Shown piece after piece: positions 34,019 to 43,340 of a stretch of DNA of 64,000 nucleotides. Origin of the DNA: Denitrovibrio acetiphilus DSM 12809 (GTDB lineage: Bacteria; Chrysiogenota; Deferribacteres; Deferribacterales; Geovibrionaceae). The translations under genes were made by a program, and so were the position numbers. The notes beneath the pieces are model-generated. The model was not told the DNA's origin. It made no database searches and was given only the letters and a program-made list of their open reading frames with translations. The stretch covers positions 1,240,001 through 1,304,000 of the forward strand of contig NC_013943.1 of the NCBI RefSeq assembly GCF_000025725.1, read 5' to 3'. The first letter of the stretch is position 1, and each line of letters starts with the position of its first letter.

Positions 34019-36835
34019 ATGAACAAAATTGAAAAGATAGTCTCCCATATCAAAAATAGTAAAGTCGGCGGATCCATAGCTTTCGAACACGTATTTTCAG
34101 AAAAAAAAGCGGATCTTTGCGGACTGGACATTATAGAGTCACAGATTATAAGGGATTCTGTAGCAGACAGCGGTATTCCATCACTTTTTACACATCAGTC
34201 AGAAGCATATCAACAGGTAAAATCCGGACGTGATGTTCTTATCACTACTCCCACATCTTCCGGTAAGACATTATGTTACAATCTGCCGATTATTGAAGAC
34301 ATGTATCACAACAGGAATGTTACAGCACTTTATCTCTTCCCTCTGAAAGCTCTCGGGCGTGACCAGATGCGGCATCTTGAGAATTTTCTAACGAATATTC
34401 CCCTTGGAGAAGGTATCGGTCTTGCTGTTGTGGATGGCGACACAGATAAAAAAGTACGTAGAAAAATTCAGAAAGACAGACCTAACATAATCTTCAGCAA
34501 TCCGGATATTCTGCACTATGCCGTTTTGCCTAAAAGGAACGAGTGGGCAGATTTTCTGAATAATCTCAAATACATTGTAGTGGATGAACTTCATACATAC
34601 CGGGGTATATTCGGCAACCATGTGTATAACCTTTTTGCACGTTTTATGCGTCTTTATCCACATGTTCAGATAATAAGCTGTTCGGCTACGATAGGTAACC
34701 CGAAAGAATTTGCAGACACTATGTTTTCAAGAGATTTCTACCACGTATCCAAAAGCGGTGCCCCCTCCGGTAAAAAGCATTTCCTGTTGATAAACTCAGA
34801 CCTTCCTGTTGTAAGCATTTCAAATTATCTGCTTAAAACTAATCTTGAAGCAGGGCTTAAAACGATATGTTTCACCAAATCAAGAAAACAGACAGAACGG
34901 ATATTTGCTAACCTGCTCGCTGCTGATCCGGGATATGGAAAGACCGTTTCATCATACCGTGCAGGCTTTCTGCCGGAAGAACGGCGTGAGATTGAAGCTG
35001 ATCTCGCAGAAGGACGGCTGAAGGCTGTTATATCCACCTCTGCATTCGAGTTGGGTATTGATATCGGCGGTGTTGACTGCACAGTTCTTGCAGGATATCC
35101 GGGGTCTCTTATGAGCCTCTGGCAGAGGGCAGGGCGAAGCGGGCGGAGGGGTGAGGACAGTCTGGTTATTATGATTGCGGGCTTTGATGCTCTTGACCAA
35201 TACTATGTCAAACATCCAGAAAAACTTTATGATGCCGCATTCGAAAATGTTGTTATAGATACGGGGAATGAAATAGTTAACACTGCTCACATCCGCTGTG
35301 CTGCATACGAAAAACCTATTGAAGAAACAGAAGAATATTTTTTAAAACACAGAGCTGTAATTGAAAAAATGGTTATGGACAGCATCATTTTCAAAGATGA
35401 AGAGAATGAACGGTACTTTACGCTGGTCAGGTATCCATACGGGGATGTTGATCTTCGCATGGCAGGTGATAACTATAACATTTATTGCGGAGATACGCTG
35501 ATAGCTACTGCATCGGGCAGGCGTGCCTATATGGAAAACTTCAAAGGAGCTGTATACATGCACCGTGGGAACAGCTTTATAATACGCAACGTTGACAGAT
35601 CGAAAAAAAATATAAAGACAGAACCTTTCACCGGAAATTATTATACCATGCCCACAACGGATAAGAATACTATGGTTGAAGCTACTTTCAGTCGAAAAGA
35701 ACAATCAGGCATGGCTTCCGCTTTTTGCGGGCTGAAAGTTACCGAACAGCTCACAGGGTTTCAGCAGATATCAAGCAGGACAGGTGAAAAAATAGCTGAT
35801 GTGGAGCTTGAGGAATCACCAATTCAGTTTTCTACAAAGGGGATGTATGTTCTTGTCCCGGACAGCATAAGAAAGCTTATACTGGATGCAGAGCTTGATT
35901 TTATGGGAGCGATACATGCATTTGAGCACGCTATGATATCAGTTGTCCCTACATTTTACCTTGCCAGCCGTGATGACATCGGCGGTATATCTTATCCATA
36001 TCATCCACAGCTTGGCGGTGCTGCTGTTTTTATGTATGACGCTTATCCGGGGGGAATAGGTATAAATGAACGTGTTTATGATCGGTTTACTGAAGTTGTT
36101 GAGCGCACTCTTGATCTGGTCGAGCATTGCGAATGCGAGTCTGGATGTCCAGCCTGTATATACAGCCCTAAATGCGGCAGCGGAAATTACCCTCTGGACA
36201 AAGCAGGCGCTGTTATGCTTATGAAGGCTCTTCTCTCCGGCAAACATCTTCCGTCTGAAATACCAGAGATAAAAGAACAGCCGAGGACTGATGTTCTCGT
36301 ATATGACATAGAGACAAAACGCTCCGCAGATGATGTCGGCGGATGGAATAACGCTCATAAAATGGGGATATCTGTCGCTGTAGTCTATTCCTTTGAAAAT
36401 GATGTATATGAAACATATACCGAAGAGCAGGCAGAGGACTTTATCGTTCGCCTTGAAGGCGCGAAGTGCATTATGGGATTCAACAATATAGGCTTCGACA
36501 ACAAAGTTATCACAGGATACCGTGTACCGGATTTTAACAAAACAATGGTCTTTGACATCCTTGCAGATGTGCGTGCAAAAACCGGACGCAGATTCTCTCT
36601 GGATAATATGGCAGGGACAACTATAGGCGCAGCAAAAACAGCAGATGGTCTTCAGGCTCTCCAGTGGTATAAAGAGGGGAAGATAGATCAGATTATTGAA
36701 TATTGCAAAATGGATGTTGAGGTGACAAAAAACCTCTTCCTGCACGGGGCTGAAAGAGGCTTTGTGAATGCTCTGTTAAAAGAGGGAGCTGTTATACGGA
36801 TTCCTGTGGAATGGAACTCCCTAAGCCTTATGTAA
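34019..36835 (+). CDS. MrfA-type DEAD/DEAH helicase fused to RNase H-like exonuclease domain
   Basis: A 938-residue protein. Residues 1-430 are a superfamily 2 helicase: Walker A TTPTSSGKT (76-84), DELH box (189-192), SATIG and the arginine finger region GRSGRRGEDS. Residues ~640-745 are the DUF1998 zinc-binding part, with CECESGCPACIYSPKCGSGN. Residues ~758-925 form a DEDD exonuclease-like domain: VLVYDIET (Asp763, Glu765), GFNNIGFDNKVI and IIEYCKMDVEVT. In Bacillus, MrfA and MrfB are separate proteins in mitomycin C adduct repair; here both activities appear in one chain. Its end overlaps the Na/Pi gene by 15 bases. Confidence 0.9.
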   Translation: MNKIEKIVSHIKNSKVGGSIAFEHVFSEKKADLCGLDIIESQIIRDSVADSGIPSLFTHQSEAYQQVKSGRDVLITTPTSSGKTLCYNLPIIEDMYHNRNVTALYLFPLKALGRDQMRHLENFLTNIPLGEGIGLAVVDGDTDKKVRRKIQKDRPNIIFSNPDILHYAVLPKRNEWADFLNNLKYIVVDELHTYRGIFGNHVYNLFARFMRLYPHVQIISCSATIGNPKEFADTMFSRDFYHVSKSGAPSGKKHFLLINSDLPVVSISNYLLKTNLEAGLKTICFTKSRKQTERIFANLLAADPGYGKTVSSYRAGFLPEERREIEADLAEGRLKAVISTSAFELGIDIGGVDCTVLAGYPGSLMSLWQRAGRSGRRGEDSLVIMIAGFDALDQYYVKHPEKLYDAAFENVVIDTGNEIVNTAHIRCAAYEKPIEETEEYFLKHRAVIEKMVMDSIIFKDEENERYFTLVRYPYGDVDLRMAGDNYNIYCGDTLIATASGRRAYMENFKGAVYMHRGNSFIIRNVDRSKKNIKTEPFTGNYYTMPTTDKNTMVEATFSRKEQSGMASAFCGLKVTEQLTGFQQISSRTGEKIADVELEESPIQFSTKGMYVLVPDSIRKLILDAELDFMGAIHAFEHAMISVVPTFYLASRDDIGGISYPYHPQLGGAAVFMYDAYPGGIGINERVYDRFTEVVERTLDLVEHCECESGCPACIYSPKCGSGNYPLDKAGAVMLMKALLSGKHLPSEIPEIKEQPRTDVLVYDIETKRSADDVGGWNNAHKMGISVAVVYSFENDVYETYTEEQAEDFIVRLEGAKCIMGFNNIGFDNKVITGYRVPDFNKTMVFDILADVRAKTGRRFSLDNMAGTTIGAAKTADGLQALQWYKEGKIDQIIEYCKMDVEVTKNLFLHGAERGFVNALLKEGAVIRIPVEWNSLSLM

Positions 36836-38491
36836 GGTTTCGTCTTTAGAATACATCATGACCTGTGCGATGTTGTAAACATGGTCGCCGATCTTTTCGA
36901 GATTATTAATTATATCAACAAAAACTATGCCTGAATTGATTTCACAATTACCTTTGGACAGGCGTTTCATATGATTGTTTTTAAATTTTTTACGCATATT
37001 GTCAATGAGGTCTTCGTCCGATGTGTCCAAAGTTGTAATTGACCCGGGGTTATTATAGAAATGGATGGTTTGTTCTGTGAACCTGAGAACTACGTCCATG
37101 AGATTAAGAACTTCCTGCTCGGCATCATGGCTGAAGGAGATATCTTTTTTAAGCATCTTGTCTTTAAATCTTGCTATATTTTCGACATGGTCACCGATTT
37201 TTTCGAGGTTATGTATAACGTGGGTCAGGTCATTGATTATATGAGAAGTTCTTTCAGAAATGTTCTGCTGAGTGAGGAGTGTTAAAAAAGCTGAAAATTC
37301 GTGGTTTAGTTCGTCCAGCTTAGCCTCAATCTTTTTGACTTCCTTTAGCTTAGAACAGTTGGTGACTAATGCTTCCTGAGTTAGTTTCAGCATTTCTATC
37401 GGAAGTTTAGACATCTCCTCGACTTCTATTTTTGCCTGAGCTATTGCTATGGATGGGGTCTTTGCCATGTTATCATCCAAGCGCAAGAGCTGACCTTTCT
37501 TCTTTTTCGGTTCTGACTTTATTACTCTTTCACAAATTCTGGCAAGTATGTGTATGAATGGTAGAAATATCACCATATTTATAATATTAAATGCTGTATG
37601 CAGGTTTGCTACGTGCCTTGCTATATAAGGCTTTGTACCATCAGCAGCAACAAAGTCCACTGCGCCGGGGGTGTAAAAATCTATGAATTTTATAAGAAAA
37701 CTTAAGAAAATGAGCATGTATGCAACACCGAAAAAATTGAGCAGGAAATGCCCGAATGCTGCTTGTTTAGCAGTTCTGCTCCCTCCTAGTGCCGCAAGGT
37801 TGGCTGTGATGGTTGTACCTATGTTTTCGCCTAGAACCAGCGCAGCCGCCGCGTGGAAATCGAGAAGACCGGTTGAAGCCATTGCTATAGTGATGCCTAT
37901 TGTGGCAGAACTACTTTGAACTATAACTGTCAGAATTGCACCGGCAGCCGCAGCTGCAACAGGGTTTACAGACAGGTAAACGAAAAGGTCGGCAAACTCC
38001 TTTGCTTCTTTAAGAGGTATGAAAGCCTGTTTCATTACTGAGAGACCGAAGAAAAGCAGACCGAAGCCTAATATTATTTCACCATAGTATCTTTTTCTCG
38101 CATCTTTTGAAAAGAGTGCGAGACCAACGCCTAAGCCTATGGCAGGCAAAGCGAATTTCGTTATCTTAAATGCTATGAGCTGTGCGGTTATGGTTGTGCC
38201 TATGTTTGCGCCGAGAACAACGCTGAGAGCCTGAAACAGGTTCATGAGCCCTGCGTTGACAAAGCTTACAACCATTACTGTTGTTGCTGACGAGCTTTGT
38301 ACTATAACTGTGACAAGTGTTCCTACCAGAACACCGATGAATCTGTTTGACGTGAATTTTTCAATAATGTTTTTAAGACTTGATCCGGCTGTTTTCTGAA
38401 GTCCCTCCGACATCAGTTTCATACCGTACAGAAAGAGTCCTAGCCCTCCGATGAAGCCGAATAGGATGGCTCCCCAGTTCAGTTCGTGCAT
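36821..38491 (-). CDS. Na/Pi cotransporter family protein with PhoU-like tail
   Basis: A 556-residue inner-membrane protein that moves phosphate with sodium. The two inverted repeats carry the QSSSATT motif twice: TVIVQSSSATTVMVVSF (about residues 62-78) and TVIVQSSSATIGITIA (about 190-205), and LGANIGTTITA/LGENIGTTITA. The C-terminal ~190 residues are PhoU-like helices, with LEKIGDHVENIARF and LEKIGDHVYNIAQV. It lies 98 bases after phoR on the same strand, so phosphate-dependent control by PhoBR is likely. It converges on the helicase gene with a 15-base overlap. Confidence 0.92.
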   Translation of the reverse strand: MHELNWGAILFGFIGGLGLFLYGMKLMSEGLQKTAGSSLKNIIEKFTSNRFIGVLVGTLVTVIVQSSSATTVMVVSFVNAGLMNLFQALSVVLGANIGTTITAQLIAFKITKFALPAIGLGVGLALFSKDARKRYYGEIILGFGLLFFGLSVMKQAFIPLKEAKEFADLFVYLSVNPVAAAAAGAILTVIVQSSSATIGITIAMASTGLLDFHAAAALVLGENIGTTITANLAALGGSRTAKQAAFGHFLLNFFGVAYMLIFLSFLIKFIDFYTPGAVDFVAADGTKPYIARHVANLHTAFNIINMVIFLPFIHILARICERVIKSEPKKKKGQLLRLDDNMAKTPSIAIAQAKIEVEEMSKLPIEMLKLTQEALVTNCSKLKEVKKIEAKLDELNHEFSAFLTLLTQQNISERTSHIINDLTHVIHNLEKIGDHVENIARFKDKMLKKDISFSHDAEQEVLNLMDVVLRFTEQTIHFYNNPGSITTLDTSDEDLIDNMRKKFKNNHMKRLSKGNCEINSGIVFVDIINNLEKIGDHVYNIAQVMMYSKDETLHKA

Positions 38492-38589
38492 ACCAACACC
38501 ACCGCTTTATTAAGTCAGCGATAGGATAACTACGTGTCAGAAAAATGCAAGAAAAAAGTAAAAAAGTTATGTGTCAAATAATTGTTAAA

Positions 38590-40308
38590 TTAAGATTCTT
38601 CTTCAATAGGAGGCTTTTCCTTGAGTTTGATTATAAAAGTGTTTCCGCCTTTCTGATTGTTGATAACTTTAGCATTTCCTCTGTAGAGAGTGGCTATGTG
38701 TTTGACTATGGAAAGCCCAAGTCCCGTACCTGTATCTTTTTGGTTTTTAGCTTTGTCCATTGTGTAAAAGCGTTCAAAAATCCTTTCCTGTTCTTTAACG
38801 GGGATGACGGGACCGTGGTCTTCAACCTTTACTACAACGTAATCATCCTCTTTGACCACAACAAGGTGTATATGGTCACCTGTAGAGTATTTCATAGCGT
38901 TATCTATAAGGTTAGTGATAATGCTCATTATGTGTTCTCTGTTTATGAATATTTCGTCATTGCCTGTATCAACCTGAACTTGTTTTTGTCTGTCTGTATA
39001 GTAATTTGCAACTTCATCGCGAAGGTCAGCGAGAATAGTTGGTTCTTCAACTGTAATGCTGTCCTGAAGCATTTCGAGTTTATGAAGCTTGAGTATGTCG
39101 TTTATCAGGATATTAAGCCTGTTTGAGCTGTTGTAGATTATTTTTATAAATTTGTCGTGAAACTCAGTGTCCATCTCCGGATCGTTCATTATAGTTTCAG
39201 AATAACCCATAATCATTGCCAGAGGTGTTTTAAGTTCGTGGGTGATATTGCCGATCAGTTCTGCTTTAAAGTTTTCATATTCGGCTCTTTCTGTAATGTC
39301 AAAGAATACAACAAGCTTTTCTTCTTCAAAAACTCTGACATATATCTCATATATTTTGCCTTTATGTTCTTTCTGGAGCCGGCAGTCTTCGTTATGTGAC
39401 ACAACCTCGGAGAAGAACGATAGGGCAGCGATGTTATTCGTCTGAGTCAGGACGTTTTTTCCATGCTGGAGCTGGACTCCGAGATTTTCTATTGCGGTGT
39501 CATTGTAATGTTTGACATTATTTTTGTTGTCGAGCAGAACAATCCCTTCGTCAAGTATCGAAAAGATGTGGTTCAGTTTGATCTTTTCTTGTTCCAACTG
39601 TTTGGTTTTCTGGTTCATAGAGCTGTATATTCGATATATTACACTGACAAGTTTTGTTATTGTCTTGTCTCTGAAGGAGGGGAAGTATATCTGTGTATCG
39701 CCGGCTTCTATTTTATCCGCTATTATGGAAAGGTGCTTTATCGGGCTGTTGATGCGCCTTGCAAGGTATATCGTCACAACTCCTATCATAAATATAAGCA
39801 CAAAATAAACAGTAAGGTTCTGCTTGAGCATATCACTCTGAAGCGATTCTATGTATGACATAGGGTAGGATATGCGTACAACGAGATTGTTATTATATTT
39901 TGCTGCGTAGTAATACATACCCTGCTCAGTTGTTGTGCTCCGCCTGACTACGATGCCTGAGCCGGTTTCGAAAGCTTCTCTGACTTCCGGTCTGTTGGAG
40001 TGATTTTCCATCTGGGCAATTTGAGCCTGTTCATAGTATGAGTCATCAACGACAAAACCGTCTTTGCGGATTACAGTTATCCTTAGTTTAGAATTTTTAG
40101 ATACCGTTACAAATTTATCATGAATGTGCTGATCAAAAGAAGTATTAAGGTCATATCCCTTAAGGATTTCTGCCTTAGAGACCATTTCTGACTGTAGCTC
40201 TTTCTCTGCCGACTGGATTGTCAGTTTATTTGTGATATTCCATGTGATCCCCAGCATAACAGCAATGGGGATATAGATTATAAGGAAAACTTTTATGAGT
40301 GATCTCAT
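38590..40308 (-). CDS. phoR: Phosphate-regulon-type sensor histidine kinase
   Basis: A 572-residue membrane kinase. Two transmembrane helices (about 7-25 and 165-182) flank an extracytoplasmic sensor of ~140 residues. HAMP (183-235) and a PAS-like region (245-340, ILDEGIVLLDNKNNVKHYND) follow. The phosphoacceptor is His357 in ITHELKTPLAMIMGY; the ATPase has NLIDNAMKYS and TGTGLGLSIVKH. Its ATG overlaps the phoB stop by four bases, and phoU is the gene before that. The larger periplasmic domain differs from E. coli PhoR, which lacks one, and agrees with Bacillus-type PhoR. Confidence 0.9.
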   Translation of the reverse strand: MRSLIKVFLIIYIPIAVMLGITWNITNKLTIQSAEKELQSEMVSKAEILKGYDLNTSFDQHIHDKFVTVSKNSKLRITVIRKDGFVVDDSYYEQAQIAQMENHSNRPEVREAFETGSGIVVRRSTTTEQGMYYYAAKYNNNLVVRISYPMSYIESLQSDMLKQNLTVYFVLIFMIGVVTIYLARRINSPIKHLSIIADKIEAGDTQIYFPSFRDKTITKLVSVIYRIYSSMNQKTKQLEQEKIKLNHIFSILDEGIVLLDNKNNVKHYNDTAIENLGVQLQHGKNVLTQTNNIAALSFFSEVVSHNEDCRLQKEHKGKIYEIYVRVFEEEKLVVFFDITERAEYENFKAELIGNITHELKTPLAMIMGYSETIMNDPEMDTEFHDKFIKIIYNSSNRLNILINDILKLHKLEMLQDSITVEEPTILADLRDEVANYYTDRQKQVQVDTGNDEIFINREHIMSIITNLIDNAMKYSTGDHIHLVVVKEDDYVVVKVEDHGPVIPVKEQERIFERFYTMDKAKNQKDTGTGLGLSIVKHIATLYRGNAKVINNQKGGNTFIIKLKEKPPIEEES

Positions 40309-40976
40309 ATATCTGCTCTGTATCCTATTTTTGGTACTGATTTTATAAATGAACCCCTTGTGCCCAGTTTTTTACGAAGGGATGAGACGTGAGTGTCCAC
40401 TGTTCTGGTGTAAACGTCAGATTCATACCCCCATACAGCGTTAAGTATCTGGTTTCTGGTGAAAACCCTCTTCGGATGTTTCAGCAGAAGCTGAAGGAGT
40501 TCGTATTCTTTGTTGGTCAGGCTGATCTCCTCGCCGTCTACGGTGACAACATAGTTATTGGTGTCTATGTTTATGCCGTTGATCGAAATCACCTTAGACT
40601 TGATTGCAGGGTTTCTGCGGAGGATAGCGTTTATCTTTGCTATTAGGATTTTTATGGAGAATGGTTTTGTGAGATAATCATCTGCGCCCATTTCAAGACC
40701 GTTGATTATGTCCTGTTCAGTGTTTTTCGCTGATATTATTATTATGGGGACGCCTGAATATTTCTTGTTGTTCCGTACGATCTGAAGGAACTGCATCCCT
40801 TTAAGCCCCGGCAGCATAAGGTCCAGCAGGATGATGTCCACATCGTTGTTTTCAAGGTGGATAAGTCCTTCATTTGCGTTGTCAAAGCATATTGTTTCGA
40901 AACTCTCTTTGCCGAGGTTATAAGAGATAAGGTCTCTTATCTCTTCATGGTCTTCAATAACAAGGACTTTAATCAT
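40305..40976 (-). CDS. phoB: Phosphate-regulon-type response regulator (OmpR/PhoB class)
   Basis: A 223-residue regulator: receiver domain with acidic pocket IEDHEE, phosphoacceptor Asp52 in LLDLMLPGLKG and lysine in IISAKNTEQD; C-terminal winged helix with LTNKEYELLQLLLKHPKRVF and VDTHVSSLRKKLG. The start is ATG 40976, one base after the phoU stop and with GGAAA upstream; a longer reading to 41081 runs into phoU and is not family-like. It should activate phosphate-starvation genes when phosphorylated by the adjacent PhoR. Confidence 0.93.
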   Translation of the reverse strand: MIKVLVIEDHEEIRDLISYNLGKESFETICFDNANEGLIHLENNDVDIILLDLMLPGLKGMQFLQIVRNNKKYSGVPIIIISAKNTEQDIINGLEMGADDYLTKPFSIKILIAKINAILRRNPAIKSKVISINGINIDTNNYVVTVDGEEISLTNKEYELLQLLLKHPKRVFTRNQILNAVWGYESDVYTRTVDTHVSSLRKKLGTRGSFIKSVPKIGYRADI

Positions 40977-40977
40977 A

Positions 40978-41658
40978 TTAATTTTCCTCTTCGGTTTCTT
41001 CAATATATGTGTGTCTGATAATTTTTCCTTCAACCATGTAGTAAACCATCTCTGCGATGTTTGTCGCGTGGTCTGCCACACGTTCCAGCCTTCTGGATAC
41101 GTTCATTAAGGAGAGCACAGTATGTAGTGTTTTGATGTCTTCCATGGAGTAGGTGAGCAGTTCTCTGATAACCTGATCATTAAGCTGGTCTATTGTGCTG
41201 TCTCTCTTAATAACATCGAATGCAAGCTTGGTGTCTGCGTCAAAGAATGCCTGAAGAGAGTCATTGATCATCTTTACGGCATTTTCAGCCATTTTAGGAA
41301 GGTCGATATAAGGTTTAAGCTGGGGGGTGTCGTTTATCTGGAGTGCTTCCCTGCTTATGCTGACACAGTGGTCACCGACACGCTCCAGATCGATTATTAT
41401 CCTTGATGCTGTTATGATATACCGCAGGTCAACTGCTTTCGGCTCAAAAAGTGCCAGCATCTTTATGCAGTGTTCATCAATGTCAACATCCAGCTGGTCA
41501 AGGTGCTCGTCCTTCTCGACTACTTTTCTGGCAAGGTCAGAATCCCTGTCTACGAGAGACCTGATTGATTCCGACACCATAGACGATGCCATAGTAGCCA
41601 TCTCTGCCAGCATCCCTTTAAGCTGTACATATTCCTTTTCATGTCTGAATATTGTCAT
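40978..41658 (-). CDS. phoU: Phosphate signalling protein PhoU
   Basis: A 226-residue all-helical protein with two PhoU repeats. The metal-binding EXXXD signatures appear as IIIDLERVGDHCVSI and SRRLERVADHATNIAEM. The start MTIFRHEKEYVQLKGMLAEM and length are typical. It restrains PhoR and phosphate import when phosphate is sufficient. It leads the phoU-phoB-phoR-Na/Pi operon, and no pstSCAB genes occur in the window, so here it may act with the Na/Pi cotransporter or a distant Pst system. Confidence 0.94.
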   Translation of the reverse strand: MTIFRHEKEYVQLKGMLAEMATMASSMVSESIRSLVDRDSDLARKVVEKDEHLDQLDVDIDEHCIKMLALFEPKAVDLRYIITASRIIIDLERVGDHCVSISREALQINDTPQLKPYIDLPKMAENAVKMINDSLQAFFDADTKLAFDVIKRDSTIDQLNDQVIRELLTYSMEDIKTLHTVLSLMNVSRRLERVADHATNIAEMVYYMVEGKIIRHTYIEETEEEN

Positions 41659-41687
41659 TGATTAACACCTCATGTGAGTATCTGTAT

Positions 41688-41716
41688 ATTATAATGTCTA
41701 TAAGACGATACAGCAA
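41688..41716 (-). promoter_or_regulatory. Promoter of the phoU operon
   Basis: On the minus strand TTGCTG (41711-41716) and a perfect TATAAT (41688-41693) are separated by 17 bases, 30 bases ahead of phoU. The -35 is weak, which suits an activated promoter; no clear E. coli-type pho box could be read. Confidence 0.55.
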
Positions 41717-41808
41717 TCTATCTTAATGATACGAATTAAAAATACTCAATAGCTGTAAAGACTCTGTGAAAATAATGTCAATTAATTGTAAAATAGTAAA
41801 AAGAGGGG

Positions 41809-42531
41809 TTATTTTTTGATTTTATTCAGAAGATATGAGTATCTGGATATACTTTTACCGAAGACAGAGAGCATGAGTTCTGCCTCTCTTTTGGTAAGCC
41901 TTTTAGATTCTATCATCTGTCTTATCTCTTTCCAGATATGGTCGGGGTTCTGGTCGTTAAAATATTCTATTAGCTCCAGATGATCTTTTATTCTTTGGAG
42001 AAGGGTGCCGATGGTATTTCTGTCGGCATATTCAGCTTCAGCTTCTTTGTCAGGTTCTATATCTTTTATCTGCCACAGGCTAACAAGTACAGCCTGAGCG
42101 AGGTTCATGCTGATGTAGTCTGCGCTTGTGGGGAGGCTCACTCTGTGTGCGCACGCTGAAAGCTCTTTATTGTTCAGCCCGCTGGCTTCGTTGCCGAATA
42201 GCAGCCCGACTTTAAGCCCTGTTGATACTGTTTCAGATACAAAGTCTTTTAACTCTTCGTAAGGCAGGTTGTTTGTGCTGAAAGGGCTTCTGGGGGTAAA
42301 ACCTATTACAACATCACTTGTACTTATCAGCTCTTCGAAAGTTTCCGGATGATAAGCATTTTCAAGGATATCTGATGCATGTACGGCAAACTTGAGGGCA
42401 TCTTCATGGTTATATGGTACTGTACCGGTATATGAAAGTGAGCTGAAACCTGTGTTTGCCATGGCTCGGGCGATGAAGCCGAGATTCACAGGACCTTCCA
42501 GACGTGATAAGAGAACGTTTACCCCTTTCAA
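41809..42531 (-). CDS. trmJ: tRNA 2'-O-methyltransferase TrmJ-like (SPOUT)
   Basis: A 240-residue SPOUT-class enzyme methylating the 2'-OH of residue 32 in tRNA. The knot motifs are VNVLLSRLEGPVNLGFIARAM at the N-terminus, GLLFGNEASGLNNKEL near residue 113 and ISMNLAQAVLVSLWQI near 145. The C-terminal ~80 residues (MIESKRLTKREAELMLSVFG) are the helical extension of the TrmJ type. It is six bases after the stop of a transglycosylase gene and so shares its transcript. Target nucleotide inferred from family. Confidence 0.88.
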   Translation of the reverse strand: MKGVNVLLSRLEGPVNLGFIARAMANTGFSSLSYTGTVPYNHEDALKFAVHASDILENAYHPETFEELISTSDVVIGFTPRSPFSTNNLPYEELKDFVSETVSTGLKVGLLFGNEASGLNNKELSACAHRVSLPTSADYISMNLAQAVLVSLWQIKDIEPDKEAEAEYADRNTIGTLLQRIKDHLELIEYFNDQNPDHIWKEIRQMIESKRLTKREAELMLSVFGKSISRYSYLLNKIKK

Positions 42532-42537
42532 AATATA

Positions 42538-43230
42538 TCAGACCCTGCCTGACTTGCTCAGGATATAGCTATAATTACGCATGACACTGCGGTAATATCT
42601 GTTAGGCAGAACGTTGCCGGTTTTTATCCTTCTGACAAGATTTGTTGGGCCCATGTTGTAAGCTATGAGGGCATACTTTTGGTTGTCGAACTTGTTAATC
42701 AGGTATGAGAGGTAGCTGATGCCTATTGTGATATTTGTCTGTGGTTCGAAGAGTTCCTGAGTGCTTGTAAGCTCTATGTGGTCGTGCATTGAGGAAACGT
42801 ACTGAGCGGTGTTAGGCAGTATTTGCATAAGCCCGATCGCTCCTTTGTTTGAGACAATGCTTTTCCTGAAGGAGCTTTCAGTCTGTATTACTGCAAGTAC
42901 CAGAAGCGGGTCAAGGTCATTATCCAGAGACTCTTTAGCTATCAGATAGGCGAAGTCCATTGTGTTGTATGAGCTTGTTGTGCTGCCCATGTCATCTAAT
43001 ACGTTTTTGATGTCCAGCACGTGTGCCATAAAGGACATTTTATCCTTTTCATGTTTAAGTTCGTTTTTCGTATTGATGTACTGGTCAGATTTTTCCATAG
43101 TTTTTTCGCTGAGCTTTTCAACAGTATTGCCCATCTTGAACAGATAGACTACATTAAAAGCGGCGAATGCAGAAAGTACGACAGCAGACATTATGAATGC
43201 TGAAGTAAAGCGTTCAAAAGTTTTTTTCAT
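42538..43230 (-). CDS. Membrane-anchored lytic transglycosylase (SLT domain)
   Basis: A 230-residue protein with an N-terminal transmembrane anchor (about residues 12-30), a coiled stretch (35-75) and an SLT catalytic domain. VLAVIQTESSFRKSIVSNKG carries the catalytic glutamate, then GAIGLMQILPNTAQ and YALIAYNMGPTNLVRRI. It trims peptidoglycan at the periplasmic face. First gene of a pair with trmJ; starts on the opposite strand from sfsA with 110 bases between them. No partner protein nearby suggests a particular machine. Confidence 0.87.
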   Translation of the reverse strand: MKKTFERFTSAFIMSAVVLSAFAAFNVVYLFKMGNTVEKLSEKTMEKSDQYINTKNELKHEKDKMSFMAHVLDIKNVLDDMGSTTSSYNTMDFAYLIAKESLDNDLDPLLVLAVIQTESSFRKSIVSNKGAIGLMQILPNTAQYVSSMHDHIELTSTQELFEPQTNITIGISYLSYLINKFDNQKYALIAYNMGPTNLVRRIKTGNVLPNRYYRSVMRNYSYILSKSGRV

Positions 43231-43340
43231 ATTTGTTTAGATTCTCGTTGTTTTAGATTTTTGATCATGTTGATGGTTGTAAAAATAGTCATATAAATTT
43301 TTTTTGTAAAGTAAAAAATACGTCAAAGGAGCCCCATAAG

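Noticed and set aside
35939-36745. 268-codon frame opposite the helicase-exonuclease gene
   Set aside because: Shadow frame; the plus strand there encodes conserved DUF1998 and exonuclease motifs.
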